A stretch of 64,000 bases of DNA from Ruminiclostridium sufflavum DSM 19573 (GTDB lineage: Bacteria; Bacillota; Clostridia; Acetivibrionales; DSM-1351): the NCBI RefSeq assembly GCF_003208175.1, contig NZ_QKMR01000005.1:124001-188000 (forward strand), read 5' to 3'. Positions 1-7,288 of the stretch are shown here, piece by piece. The first letter of the stretch is position 1; each line of letters begins with the position of its first letter. Position numbers and translations under genes: made by a program. The notes beneath the pieces are model-generated. The model was not told the DNA's origin, made no database searches, and saw only the letters and a list, made by a program, of their open reading frames with translations.

Positions 1-768
1 ATAGAAAGAGGTGAATTTGTATTATATTATCAGCCTCAGATAAGTACTGCTTCAAGAGAAATTGTGGGTGTTGAGGCCTTGCTTCGGTGGAGGAATCATG
101 AGTTTGGGGTGATTTCCCCGAAGATATTTATACCTCTGGCTGAGCAGACCGGTTTAATTGATGCGATTGGTAAATGGGTGCTTGAAGTGGCTTGCCGGCA
201 GAATAAGGCTTGGCAAAATGCCGGCCTGCCGCCTATAAGAATGTCGGTTAATTTGGCGGCTGAGCAATTTCAAGACAGGAAGCTGATTGGCTTTGTTAAC
301 AAAGTACTTTATGAGACCGGATTGGATGCGAGGTATCTTGAATTGGAAATCACAGAAAGTACTGCTGTTGATAAAGAAAAATATAAATATACAACACAAA
401 TGCTGAATGAATTGAAGGAATTAGGAGTATCAATTTCTATAGATGATTTTGGAACAGAATATTCATCTCTGGGGAGGCTGAAATCGTTACCTATAGACCA
501 GTTGAAAATTGATATGCAGTTTGTGCAGAATATTTCAGAGAGCAAGAAGGATGAAGCTATTGTAAAGACAATTATTCAATTGGCTAAAAATCTGGAGCTC
601 AATGTAATTGCCGAAGGAGTTGAAAAAGAAGAGCAGTATGAATTTTTAAAAAAGGAAAGGTGCGATGAGATACAAGGATATTTCTTTTATAAGCCAATGC
701 CTGCTGCTGAATTGGAGGGTATTCTGCATAAGCATAGCAAGAGGCTTGATATGGAGGTTAAGCTTTAA
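1..768 (+). CDS. EAL-domain cyclic-di-GMP phosphodiesterase, C-terminal part
   Basis: The frame is open from the first base of the window, so the true start and any sensory or GGDEF domain lie upstream. What is visible is a nearly complete EAL domain: the VEALLRW signature near the start, an N in MSVNLAA, E in ELEITES, the DDFGTEYSSLGRL loop, LKID, AEGVE and the final QGYFF. These are the metal- and substrate-binding positions of active EAL enzymes, which hydrolyse c-di-GMP to pGpG. In the loop, the usual DDFGTGYSSL has E in place of the second G, a mild departure. The family call is firm; the full architecture cannot be known from here. Confidence 0.93.
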   Translation: MERGEFVLYYQPQISTASREIVGVEALLRWRNHEFGVISPKIFIPLAEQTGLIDAIGKWVLEVACRQNKAWQNAGLPPIRMSVNLAAEQFQDRKLIGFVNKVLYETGLDARYLELEITESTAVDKEKYKYTTQMLNELKELGVSISIDDFGTEYSSLGRLKSLPIDQLKIDMQFVQNISESKKDEAIVKTIIQLAKNLELNVIAEGVEKEEQYEFLKKERCDEIQGYFFYKPMPAAELEGILHKHSKRLDMEVKL

Positions 769-843
769 AACAAAACTATAGGCTGGTAATATCAGTTCTT
801 TAGGTATTTGTTTTGACTTTTTGAAAGCATACGAGGAGAAAAG

Positions 844-1644
844 ATGATGAATTATATACAGAGCAGCCGCAACAGCACAATAAAAGAAATTAAGGCTCTG
901 CACCTGAAAAAGAACAGAGAAGCTGAAGGCCTTTATTTTGTGGAAGGCATCAGATTTGTAAAGGATGCTGTTGATAACGGGCAGGAGATTGTAAAGGTTA
1001 TTATGTCTGATAAGCTTGAAAGCTTAAATGGCGGGAAAGAGTTGATTGACAGAGTAGCTGCGGTAGGTGCCGATTGTTTTGTCGTTAATGAAAAGGTATT
1101 TAAGGAGATATCGGATACTCAGACACCTCAGGGAATTATGGCGGTATTAAAAAAGAGGGAATTCAAGCTTAATAATGTTATTGAACAAGGAAGCGCTATT
1201 GTAATATTAGATAGTCTTCAGGATCCCGGAAATGTTGGAACCATCATAAGAACATCGGATGCAGCCAATATTTCCGCGGTTTTTATGACTAAGGGCTGTG
1301 TTGATTTGTTTTCGCCGAAGGTTTTACGGTCTACAATGGGCTCTGTTTTTCATATACCTATATTTGAAGGCCAAAATATAAAGGAGATAGCCGGACAATT
1401 AAAAAAAGCAGGTTATAGAATAATTGCTTCTCATTTGAGTGGAAAAAACAACTATTATGAAGAAAATTTGTCGGGGAAAATTGTCCTTGTAATAGGAAAT
1501 GAGGCAAATGGCATAAGCGACGAAACAGCCGAATTGTCAGACAGTCTGGTAAAAATACCGATGCCGGGCAGGGCAGAATCGTTGAATGCGGCTGTGGCTG
1601 CGTCAATAATGATTTATGAAACAGTTCGACAGAAAACGAAATGA
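844..1644 (+). CDS. TrmH/SpoU-family RNA 2'-O-methyltransferase
   Basis: 266 aa. This is the usual size for the RlmB/TsnR-like SPOUT methyltransferases that methylate a ribose 2'-OH in rRNA using S-adenosylmethionine. The N-terminal part (about 1-100) resembles the SpoU substrate-binding domain. The C-terminal part has the three knot motifs: LDSLQDPGNVGTIIRTSDA near residue 125, the VIGNEANGIS stretch near 215 and IPMPGRAESLNAAVAASIM near 240. A good ribosome-binding site (GAGGAGA) ends five bases before ATG 844; ATG 847 is an alternative. In many clostridia this gene lies just upstream of pheST; here a LacI regulator and a phosphorylase lie between. The exact RNA target is not decided by sequence. 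Confidence 0.93.
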   Translation: MMNYIQSSRNSTIKEIKALHLKKNREAEGLYFVEGIRFVKDAVDNGQEIVKVIMSDKLESLNGGKELIDRVAAVGADCFVVNEKVFKEISDTQTPQGIMAVLKKREFKLNNVIEQGSAIVILDSLQDPGNVGTIIRTSDAANISAVFMTKGCVDLFSPKVLRSTMGSVFHIPIFEGQNIKEIAGQLKKAGYRIIASHLSGKNNYYEENLSGKIVLVIGNEANGISDETAELSDSLVKIPMPGRAESLNAAVAASIMIYETVRQKTK

Positions 1645-1649
1645 AACAC

Positions 1650-1679
1650 TTGTTTCTCTGCTTATATATAGTATATAAT
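1650..1679 (+). promoter_or_regulatory. Candidate sigma-A promoter for the LacI-family gene
   Basis: TTGTTT, an 18-base spacer and a perfect TATAAT (1674-1679) lie about 105 bases before the regulator's start. Seen by eye only. Confidence 0.4.
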
Positions 1680-1745
1680 GTTATCAAGAGGTAATATTTT
1701 TTGAGCGGCTTTAGATTTTTAGCAGTTTTTTGGAAGTATAGTTCA

Positions 1746-1783
1746 CCAAATTTATGTCTCCTAAATGGGGCGTGGAGGTTAGC
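1746..1783 (+). promoter_or_regulatory. Shared hairpin/RBS leader, copy 1
   Basis: This 38-base leader resembles those in front of hom (22568-22604) and ruvB (55990-56027). It has an AAATTT-A-TGT block, then a short hairpin (CTCC, loop TAAAT, GGGG), then GCGTGGAGGTTAGC directly before ATG. The GGAGG is the ribosome-binding site. Function is unknown; see the finding on this leader. Confidence 0.5.
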
Positions 1784-2812
1784 ATGACTAACATTTTTGA
1801 TATTGCGAGATTGGCAGGAGTATCAAAGACAACTGTTTCAAGAGTAATTAACAATAGATCTGGTGTGAAGGAAGAAACTCGTGTTAAAGTAAATGAAGCC
1901 ATAGAAGAGCTTAATTACATTCCAAATCAGGCTGCTAGAAGCCTTGTCTCAAGAAAGTCCGGTGTTATCGGAGTAATTTACAATGTTTTTAATGCTTCTG
2001 TATATCTGAATTTAGCTAATCTGCTTGAAAAATATGCTGCGCAATATAATTACAATGTAGTTTTTTGCAGTACGAATGATGATTGTGGTTCAAAATTAAG
2101 ATATGTTCAATATTTTACCAGCGGGGCTGCCGACGGACTCATTTTATTTGGAAGTGATTGCAGGGATGCCGAGGTGGTTCAGAAAATCAGAGACTCCAAG
2201 TATCCTTTGGTAGTAATCGAGAATTACTTTAATGATATTAAGGTGAATGATATTATTATTGATAATTATAATGGAGCAAAAAAAGCGGTTCAGTATTTGA
2301 TTGAGCTGGGTCATACCAAGATTGCCCATATAACCGGAAATGTAAGCCACAAAGTTGCTTTTGAAAGATTAAGCGGCTATAAAGCAGCACTTAGGGAGAA
2401 TGGAATTGAGTATAGAGATGAATATGTTGTGTTTACCGATGCAGGAGAAAGGTCCGGAAGTGAGGCAATTGAAAAAATTATCTTTTTAAATGACCCGCCT
2501 ACAGCGGTATTTACCTTTAACGATATGCAGGGCTATGATGCTATACAGAAAACCAGAGAAGTGGGAGTACATGTTCCTCAGGATATGTCAATAATAGGGT
2601 TTGACAATATATACGAAGTAATGCATTATATTCCTTCAAGCATCAGGCTTACATCAATGATGCAGCCGATAGACAAGATTGCTGAGTCAGCCATAAGATT
2701 AATTATGGAAAATATAGAAAGCAGGGAAGCGGAGCCTAAGGTTATTTCCTTTGACACTGAATTATATTACGGGGAATCCTGCAGTAACAGAGAATTGAGC
2801 TGTGAAGATTAG
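1784..2812 (+). CDS. LacI-family transcriptional regulator
   Basis: 342 aa from ATG 1784, which has GGAGGT six bases upstream. An in-frame ATG at 1754 has no such site and would add ten residues before the conserved start. Residues 2-50 form the LacI helix-turn-helix (TNIFDIARLAGVSKTTVSRVIN) and the hinge helix (NYIPNQAARSLVSRKSG). The rest is a periplasmic-binding-like effector domain, with GVIYNVFNAS, DGLILFG, FTFNDMQGYDAI and IIGFDN. Such proteins usually repress sugar-use genes until a sugar binds. A LacI-type palindrome at 2871-2886 and the GH94 gene directly downstream make that phosphorylase the likely target and a beta-glucan disaccharide the likely effector (inference). Confidence 0.93.
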   Translation: MTNIFDIARLAGVSKTTVSRVINNRSGVKEETRVKVNEAIEELNYIPNQAARSLVSRKSGVIGVIYNVFNASVYLNLANLLEKYAAQYNYNVVFCSTNDDCGSKLRYVQYFTSGAADGLILFGSDCRDAEVVQKIRDSKYPLVVIENYFNDIKVNDIIIDNYNGAKKAVQYLIELGHTKIAHITGNVSHKVAFERLSGYKAALRENGIEYRDEYVVFTDAGERSGSEAIEKIIFLNDPPTAVFTFNDMQGYDAIQKTREVGVHVPQDMSIIGFDNIYEVMHYIPSSIRLTSMMQPIDKIAESAIRLIMENIESREAEPKVISFDTELYYGESCSNRELSCED

Positions 2813-2870
2813 AACAGGTTAAGCATCTGTTTTGATTTTAATAGAAGAAAAATGTTTTTTTTAATGATTT

Positions 2871-2886
2871 TTGGGAGCGTTCCCAA
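2871..2886. promoter_or_regulatory. Probable LacI-family operator
   Basis: The site reads TTGGGAGCGTTCCCAA, symmetric at 7 of 8 base pairs around a central CG, the form typical of LacI/GalR operators. It lies 58 bases past the regulator's stop and directly before a promoter-like pair, upstream of the GH94 gene. Confidence 0.7.
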
Positions 2887-2915
2887 TTGATTTTTGCTTA
2901 GCTTTAAATTAAGAT
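2887..2915 (+). promoter_or_regulatory. Candidate promoter of the GH94 gene
   Basis: TTGATT and TAAGAT are separated by 17 bases and abut the operator. If used, the transcript has a leader of about 310 nt that contains the 56-bp tandem repeats. Confidence 0.4.
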
Positions 2916-2943
2916 TACGGACATTTAGGACAGGAATTATCAG

Positions 2944-3183
2944 CCGATAGCAAATTGACAAGAGTTGATTACAGTTCAAGCCTCAATATGTATATAAGCT
3001 GATAGTAAATTGACCAGAGTCAATTACGGTTCAAGCTTCAATATTGTATATAAGCTGATAGTAAATTGACCAGAGTCAATTACGGTTCAAGCTTCAATAT
3101 TGTATATAAGCTGATAGTAAATTGACTAGAGTCAATTAAGGTTCAAGCCTCAATAGGTATAGAAACTGATAGTAATTGACTCT
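2944..3183. repeat. Tandem array of about 56-bp units made of dispersed-repeat ends
   Basis: There are four units, at 2944-2998, 2999-3054, 3055-3110 and 3111-3165, and a partial fifth from 3166. Units two and three are identical over all 56 bases; the outer units differ at several positions. Each unit is an R end (GATAGTAAATTGAC) joined through CAGA or a variant to an L end (GTCAATTACGGTTCAAG) of the repeat seen elsewhere in the window. The junction forms an AATTGAC/GTCAATT hairpin. There are no unique spacers, so this is not CRISPR. Confidence 0.85.
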
Positions 3184-3235
3184 ACTGCTAAGAGCTTTAA
3201 AAGGAAATTATAAGTTATAAATGGAGGATAATTTA

Positions 3236-5590
3236 ATGAGGTACGGATATTTTGATAAGAAAAAGAAAGAGTATGCAGTGACAAGACCGGATACTCCCAC
3301 GCCATGGATAAACTATATTGGAAGCGGAAATTATGGAGGTATAGTATCTAATACAGGCGGAGGGTACAGCTTTCACAAGGACCCGCAGAACAGACGCGTG
3401 ACAAGATATAGATATAACAGTATACCTATGGACAGACCGGGCAGATACATATATATCCGTAACAAAAATAGCGGAGAGTACTGGAATCCGGGTTATCAGC
3501 CTGTGCAAAGGAAGCTTGACAGCTATAGCTGCAGGCATGGCATGGGGTACACTGTTTTATCAGGAGAATATCAGGGGGTTATCGGTGAAGTAACATATTT
3601 TGTCCCTGATGACAAAAATTTTGAAATCTGGCATGTAAAGCTATCTAATACATATGGCATAGCGCAGAGCCTTCAGGTTTTTGCATATTCAGAATTCAGT
3701 TTTTGGGATGCCATATTGGACCAGCAAAATGTTGACTGGGTTCAGCAAATTAATCAGGGAAGATTTGATGATGGCATAATTACATATTATCCTTACCATG
3801 TAAGTGATAATGCTGCTTTTTTTGCTACAGGCGAAAAGGTAAGCAGCTTTGACACAAATCTTGAAACCTTTATAGGCAAATACCGGTCTGAAGGCAATCC
3901 CATAGCTGTTGAGCAAGGCGGCTGCAGTAATTCAATATCACGAAGAATGAATGGTGCGGGTGCATTTTGCATTGATGTTGACCTAAAGTCCGATGAAGAA
4001 AGGGAAATGGTATTTATCCTCGGTTTTGCAGAAGACAGAACCGCCATAAAGGAGGATATAAAGGAATATCTTTCACCCGGGAAGGCAAAGGAAGCCTTGA
4101 CCAGATTGAAGAAATACTGGGATGACTACACAGGAAGGTTAAGTGTGGAAACTCCTGATGAGGATATGAACCTGTTTGTAAATGTTTGGAATCAGTATCA
4201 GTGTAAAACTACCTTTAATTGGTCGCGTTTTGTTTCGCTGTACCAGCTCGGTCTGGGAAGAGGGATGGGAATTCGTGACAGTGCGCAGGATACATTAGGT
4301 GTAATGCATACAATACCGGAGGAGGCAAAACAGCTTATAATAAAGCTTCTGAAATGCCAATTTACTGACGGCAGGGCATACCATCTGTTTTTTCCTCTTA
4401 CAGGCGAAGGAGGACAGGGAGATGCTCCTGTTAATAAGTTTGACTGGTATTCGGATGACCATTTGTGGCTGATATTGGCTGTAAATGCTTATGTTAAGGA
4501 GACAGGCGATTTTGCCTTCCTGAAGGAGCTTATTTTGTACAATGACAGGAGTACCTCCGGTACAGTATTAAACCATTTGGATATGGCTCTTGAATTTACG
4601 CGCAATAACAAAGGCCCTCATAATATTGCTTTGGCAGGGCGGGCGGACTGGAATGACACTCTGAACCTTGATACAGGAAAGGGAGCTGCCGAGAGCGTAT
4701 TTACATCAATGCTGTATTGCAGAGCTGCTTTGGAAATGGTTGAACTTTGTGAATACCTCAAGAATAAAGAACAGGGTATAAAATATACAGGAATGTATGA
4801 AGAAATGAAGAATGCCATTAACTCTAGCAGTTGGGACGGAGAATGGTATAAGCGTGCTTTTGACGATAACGGTGAGCCGCTGGGGTCCAAGGAAAATAAA
4901 TTCGGCAAAATATTTATAAATTCTCAGTCATGGGCTATTCTGGGCAAGGTTGCCGATTGCGATAAAGCTGATAAATGTATGAAATCAGTTGACAGGTATT
5001 TAAATTCTAAATACGGAATTGTCACGATGTACCCTTCCTATAATGAATATGATGAGACAAAAGGAGGAGTTACCACTTACCCCGTAGGAACTAAGGAAAA
5101 CGGGGGAATATTCCTGCATACCAATCCTTGGATGATGATTTCTGAAACCTTGTTAGGTAACGGGGATAAAGCATTCGAATACTATAGGCGGATACTTCCT
5201 GCTAAGAGAAATGATGATGCAGAGCTTTATGAAGTAGAACCTTATGTATATTGCCAGAACATACTGGGAAAAGAAAATCCTCAATTTGGTGTCGGCAGGA
5301 ATTCATGGCTTTCTGGTACGGCGGCATGGAATATGGTGGCATCAAGCCAGCATATTCTCGGAATCAGGGCAAACTATGACTGCTTGATAGTTGACCCGTG
5401 TATACCGGCTGAGTGGCAAGGATTTAAGGCAAAGAGGGTATTCAGAGGTGCAGTCTACAATATAGAGGTGCAAAATCCGAACGGAGTATGCTCAGGCATA
5501 TCAAAAATTACGGTTGATGGTGCAGAGGTTGCTAAAATACCGGTTTTTGAAGCCGGAACGACGCACTCCGTCGTGGTGCTGATGAAATAA
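3236..5590 (+). CDS. GH94 beta-glucan disaccharide phosphorylase (cellobiose-phosphorylase type)
   Basis: 784 aa. ATG 3236 is preferred because GGAGG at 3223-3227 lies eight bases before it and the N-terminus MRYGYFDKKKKEYAVTRPD matches the family. The longer in-frame start at 3221 contains that site. Glycoside hydrolase family 94 enzymes split beta-linked disaccharides with phosphate to give a sugar 1-phosphate, saving ATP. Visible are the beta-sandwich N-terminal domain (about 1-290), a helical linker and an (alpha/alpha)6 barrel. The barrel has the RDSAQD stretch and the DWND motif with the general-acid aspartate (Asp471 by this start). Length suits cellobiose phosphorylase (about 800 aa) rather than cellodextrin phosphorylase (about 980 aa). 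Laminaribiose or another beta-linkage is possible. It is probably cytoplasmic and controlled by the upstream LacI regulator. Confidence 0.88.
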   Translation: MRYGYFDKKKKEYAVTRPDTPTPWINYIGSGNYGGIVSNTGGGYSFHKDPQNRRVTRYRYNSIPMDRPGRYIYIRNKNSGEYWNPGYQPVQRKLDSYSCRHGMGYTVLSGEYQGVIGEVTYFVPDDKNFEIWHVKLSNTYGIAQSLQVFAYSEFSFWDAILDQQNVDWVQQINQGRFDDGIITYYPYHVSDNAAFFATGEKVSSFDTNLETFIGKYRSEGNPIAVEQGGCSNSISRRMNGAGAFCIDVDLKSDEEREMVFILGFAEDRTAIKEDIKEYLSPGKAKEALTRLKKYWDDYTGRLSVETPDEDMNLFVNVWNQYQCKTTFNWSRFVSLYQLGLGRGMGIRDSAQDTLGVMHTIPEEAKQLIIKLLKCQFTDGRAYHLFFPLTGEGGQGDAPVNKFDWYSDDHLWLILAVNAYVKETGDFAFLKELILYNDRSTSGTVLNHLDMALEFTRNNKGPHNIALAGRADWNDTLNLDTGKGAAESVFTSMLYCRAALEMVELCEYLKNKEQGIKYTGMYEEMKNAINSSSWDGEWYKRAFDDNGEPLGSKENKFGKIFINSQSWAILGKVADCDKADKCMKSVDRYLNSKYGIVTMYPSYNEYDETKGGVTTYPVGTKENGGIFLHTNPWMMISETLLGNGDKAFEYYRRILPAKRNDDAELYEVEPYVYCQNILGKENPQFGVGRNSWLSGTAAWNMVASSQHILGIRANYDCLIVDPCIPAEWQGFKAKRVFRGAVYNIEVQNPNGVCSGISKITVDGAEVAKIPVFEAGTTHSVVVLMK

Positions 5591-5625
5591 TACGGCAAAA
5601 GGGGATTGCAGCAAAAAATACACTC

Positions 5626-5654
5626 TTGAATGTTTTTGGTTATATTGCTATAAT
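5626..5654 (+). promoter_or_regulatory. Candidate sigma-A promoter of the pheST transcript
   Basis: TTGAAT (5626-5631), a 17-base spacer and TATAAT (5649-5654) lie about 65 bases before the start of the T-box leader. Confidence 0.6.
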
Positions 5655-5716
5655 AACAAATAATACTGGTTTGAAAAATACTGCTTTTGCAGGATACGAC
5701 CAATATGCTAAAAGCA

Positions 5717-6076
5717 ATGATGGAGAAAAGTAAGCGAGAAAAGGCTGCTGCAGAGATAAGGTATCACCGGCTGAAAATACCTTTAGCAGACTGCTTGCCC
5801 AAGTTCCCTCCGAAGCTGTGGCTTTGAACATTACAGTGTATGTGTTAAGCGGATTTGCTGCATAAATATCAGATACATTGTATTAAGGTAGGGGCTGCCG
5901 GTTAAAACCGTTAAAATGCAAGAGTTCAGCGACATATCCTTTTTGAAAGGGGCTTTGTAATGACTGTGCCGAATAATATATATGTCATTTATTGTTAAGC
6001 TATATCGCTGAAAAAGCTGGGTGGTACCGCGAAGAATGCCTTCGTCCCTTTTGTTGGGATGGAGGCTATATTTTTG
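5717..6076 (+). promoter_or_regulatory. T-box leader controlling pheST
   Basis: The 14-base T-box core GGGTGGTACCGCGA is at 6019-6032 and is followed by the usual TTCGTCC (6041-6047). Upstream, a stem I region begins near 5719 with GGAGAAAAGTAAGCGAG (the AGTA-type motif) and later has CACCGGCTGAAAATACC. After the T-box, a hairpin (CCTTCGTCCC / GGGATGGAGG, 6039-6065) is followed by ATATTTTT and acts as the terminator. Uncharged tRNA-Phe should bind and prevent termination. A TTC triplet at 5804-5806 is a possible Phe specifier, but I could not fold stem I to prove it. Confidence 0.9.
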
Positions 6077-6244
6077 CGTAAAAATAATAAGGCTTTTTAG
6101 GGGGATACTGACTTTCAAGCTGAGCAATTAATAATAAAGGAACCTGATAAGCAGCATTTAAAGGTGAGAAAGCCATGACGGCACTTTATTGCGGTAATAT
6201 TCAAATGCAAGGCAGAAACAAAATAATGAAAGGAGATATTAGAC

Positions 6245-7276
6245 GTGATTGAAAAAATCTGTAATTTAAGGGACATAGCTCTGGGTAAAATAAAAGAAGC
6301 TGCATCAGGCAGTGAGGTTGAAGAACTGAGAGTAAAGCTGCTTGGTAAAAAGGGTGAGCTGACTGAAATGCTCAAGGATCTTAAAAATATGGCTCTTGAA
6401 GAGAGAAAGCAGTTTGGGCAGGAGGCAAATGAGCTGAAAAATGAATTGAGTGAATTATTGGAGGTAAAATTCAGAGAAATCAGCAATAATGATGTCAAAA
6501 AGTCATTAAGCAAAGGGTCCAGCTTTGATATTTCATTGCCCGGTACAAGCTTTCAGGTTGGTTCGCTTCATCCGGTCACTATTGTTCAGAAGGAAGTAGA
6601 GAGAATTTTTACGGGCATGGGCTTCAATATTGTTGACGGACCTGAGGTAGAAGAGGAGTTTTTTAATTTTGAGGCTCTTAACATACCCAAAAACCATCCT
6701 GCCAGAGATATGCAGGACACATACTGGCTTGAGAACGGCTCCCTTTTGAGAACCCATACCTCGCCATGTCAGGTAAGGGCCATGCAAAAGTACGGAGCAC
6801 CGCTGAAGGTTATAGCTCCGGGAAGATGCTTCCGGAATGAAAGCACTGACGCATCCCATGAGAATACTTTTTTCCAGCTGGAAGGCATGATGATTGATAA
6901 GAATGTGTCTATTGCAAATTTGATATATGTTATGAAAACACTTCTGTCAGAGATATTTAAAAGAGATGTAAAGGTAAGGCTTAGACCCGGATTTTTCCCA
7001 TTTGTTGAGCCGGGCTTTGAGCTGGATTTGAACTGTATGATTTGCGGCGGCTCAGGCTGTCCTACCTGTAAGCATTCAGGATGGATAGAGCTGCTGCCGT
7101 GCGGAATGGTTCATCCTAATGTACTGCGTGCGGGAGGTATTGACCCCGAGGAATATACAGGCTTTGCATTTGGCGTTGGACTGACAAGGCTTGCAATGAT
7201 GAAATATGGAATCAGTGATATTCGTGTTCTCAATTCGGGAGACCTGAGAGCAATGGAACAATTTTCGGTAAGATAG
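6245..7276 (+). CDS. pheS: Phenylalanine-tRNA ligase alpha subunit
   Basis: 343 aa from a GTG start with AAAGGAGATATT upstream. This is the catalytic subunit of the alpha2-beta2 enzyme that charges tRNA-Phe in the cytoplasm. Residues 1-90 form the coiled-coil arm. The class II catalytic core follows, with HPVTIVQKEVERIF, the motif 2 region PGRCFRNESTDASHENTFFQLEG and motif 3 FAFGVGLTRLAMMKYGI. Length matches the bacterial family (about 340 aa). It is followed 12 bases later by pheT and preceded by a T-box leader, so phenylalanine starvation should raise expression. Confidence 0.98.
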   Translation: MIEKICNLRDIALGKIKEAASGSEVEELRVKLLGKKGELTEMLKDLKNMALEERKQFGQEANELKNELSELLEVKFREISNNDVKKSLSKGSSFDISLPGTSFQVGSLHPVTIVQKEVERIFTGMGFNIVDGPEVEEEFFNFEALNIPKNHPARDMQDTYWLENGSLLRTHTSPCQVRAMQKYGAPLKVIAPGRCFRNESTDASHENTFFQLEGMMIDKNVSIANLIYVMKTLLSEIFKRDVKVRLRPGFFPFVEPGFELDLNCMICGGSGCPTCKHSGWIELLPCGMVHPNVLRAGGIDPEEYTGFAFGVGLTRLAMMKYGISDIRVLNSGDLRAMEQFSVR

Positions 7277-7288
7277 GAGGAAAGTAAA

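Noticed and set aside
2944-3183. Possible CRISPR array
   Set aside because: The repeats are contiguous 56-bp units with no unique spacers, and no cas genes are in the window. They are tandem copies of dispersed-repeat ends.
6115-6513. Long minus-strand ORFs opposite pheS, pheT and others
   Set aside because: Shadows of strongly conserved genes on the plus strand, with hydrophobic or Ser-rich composition typical of antisense frames.
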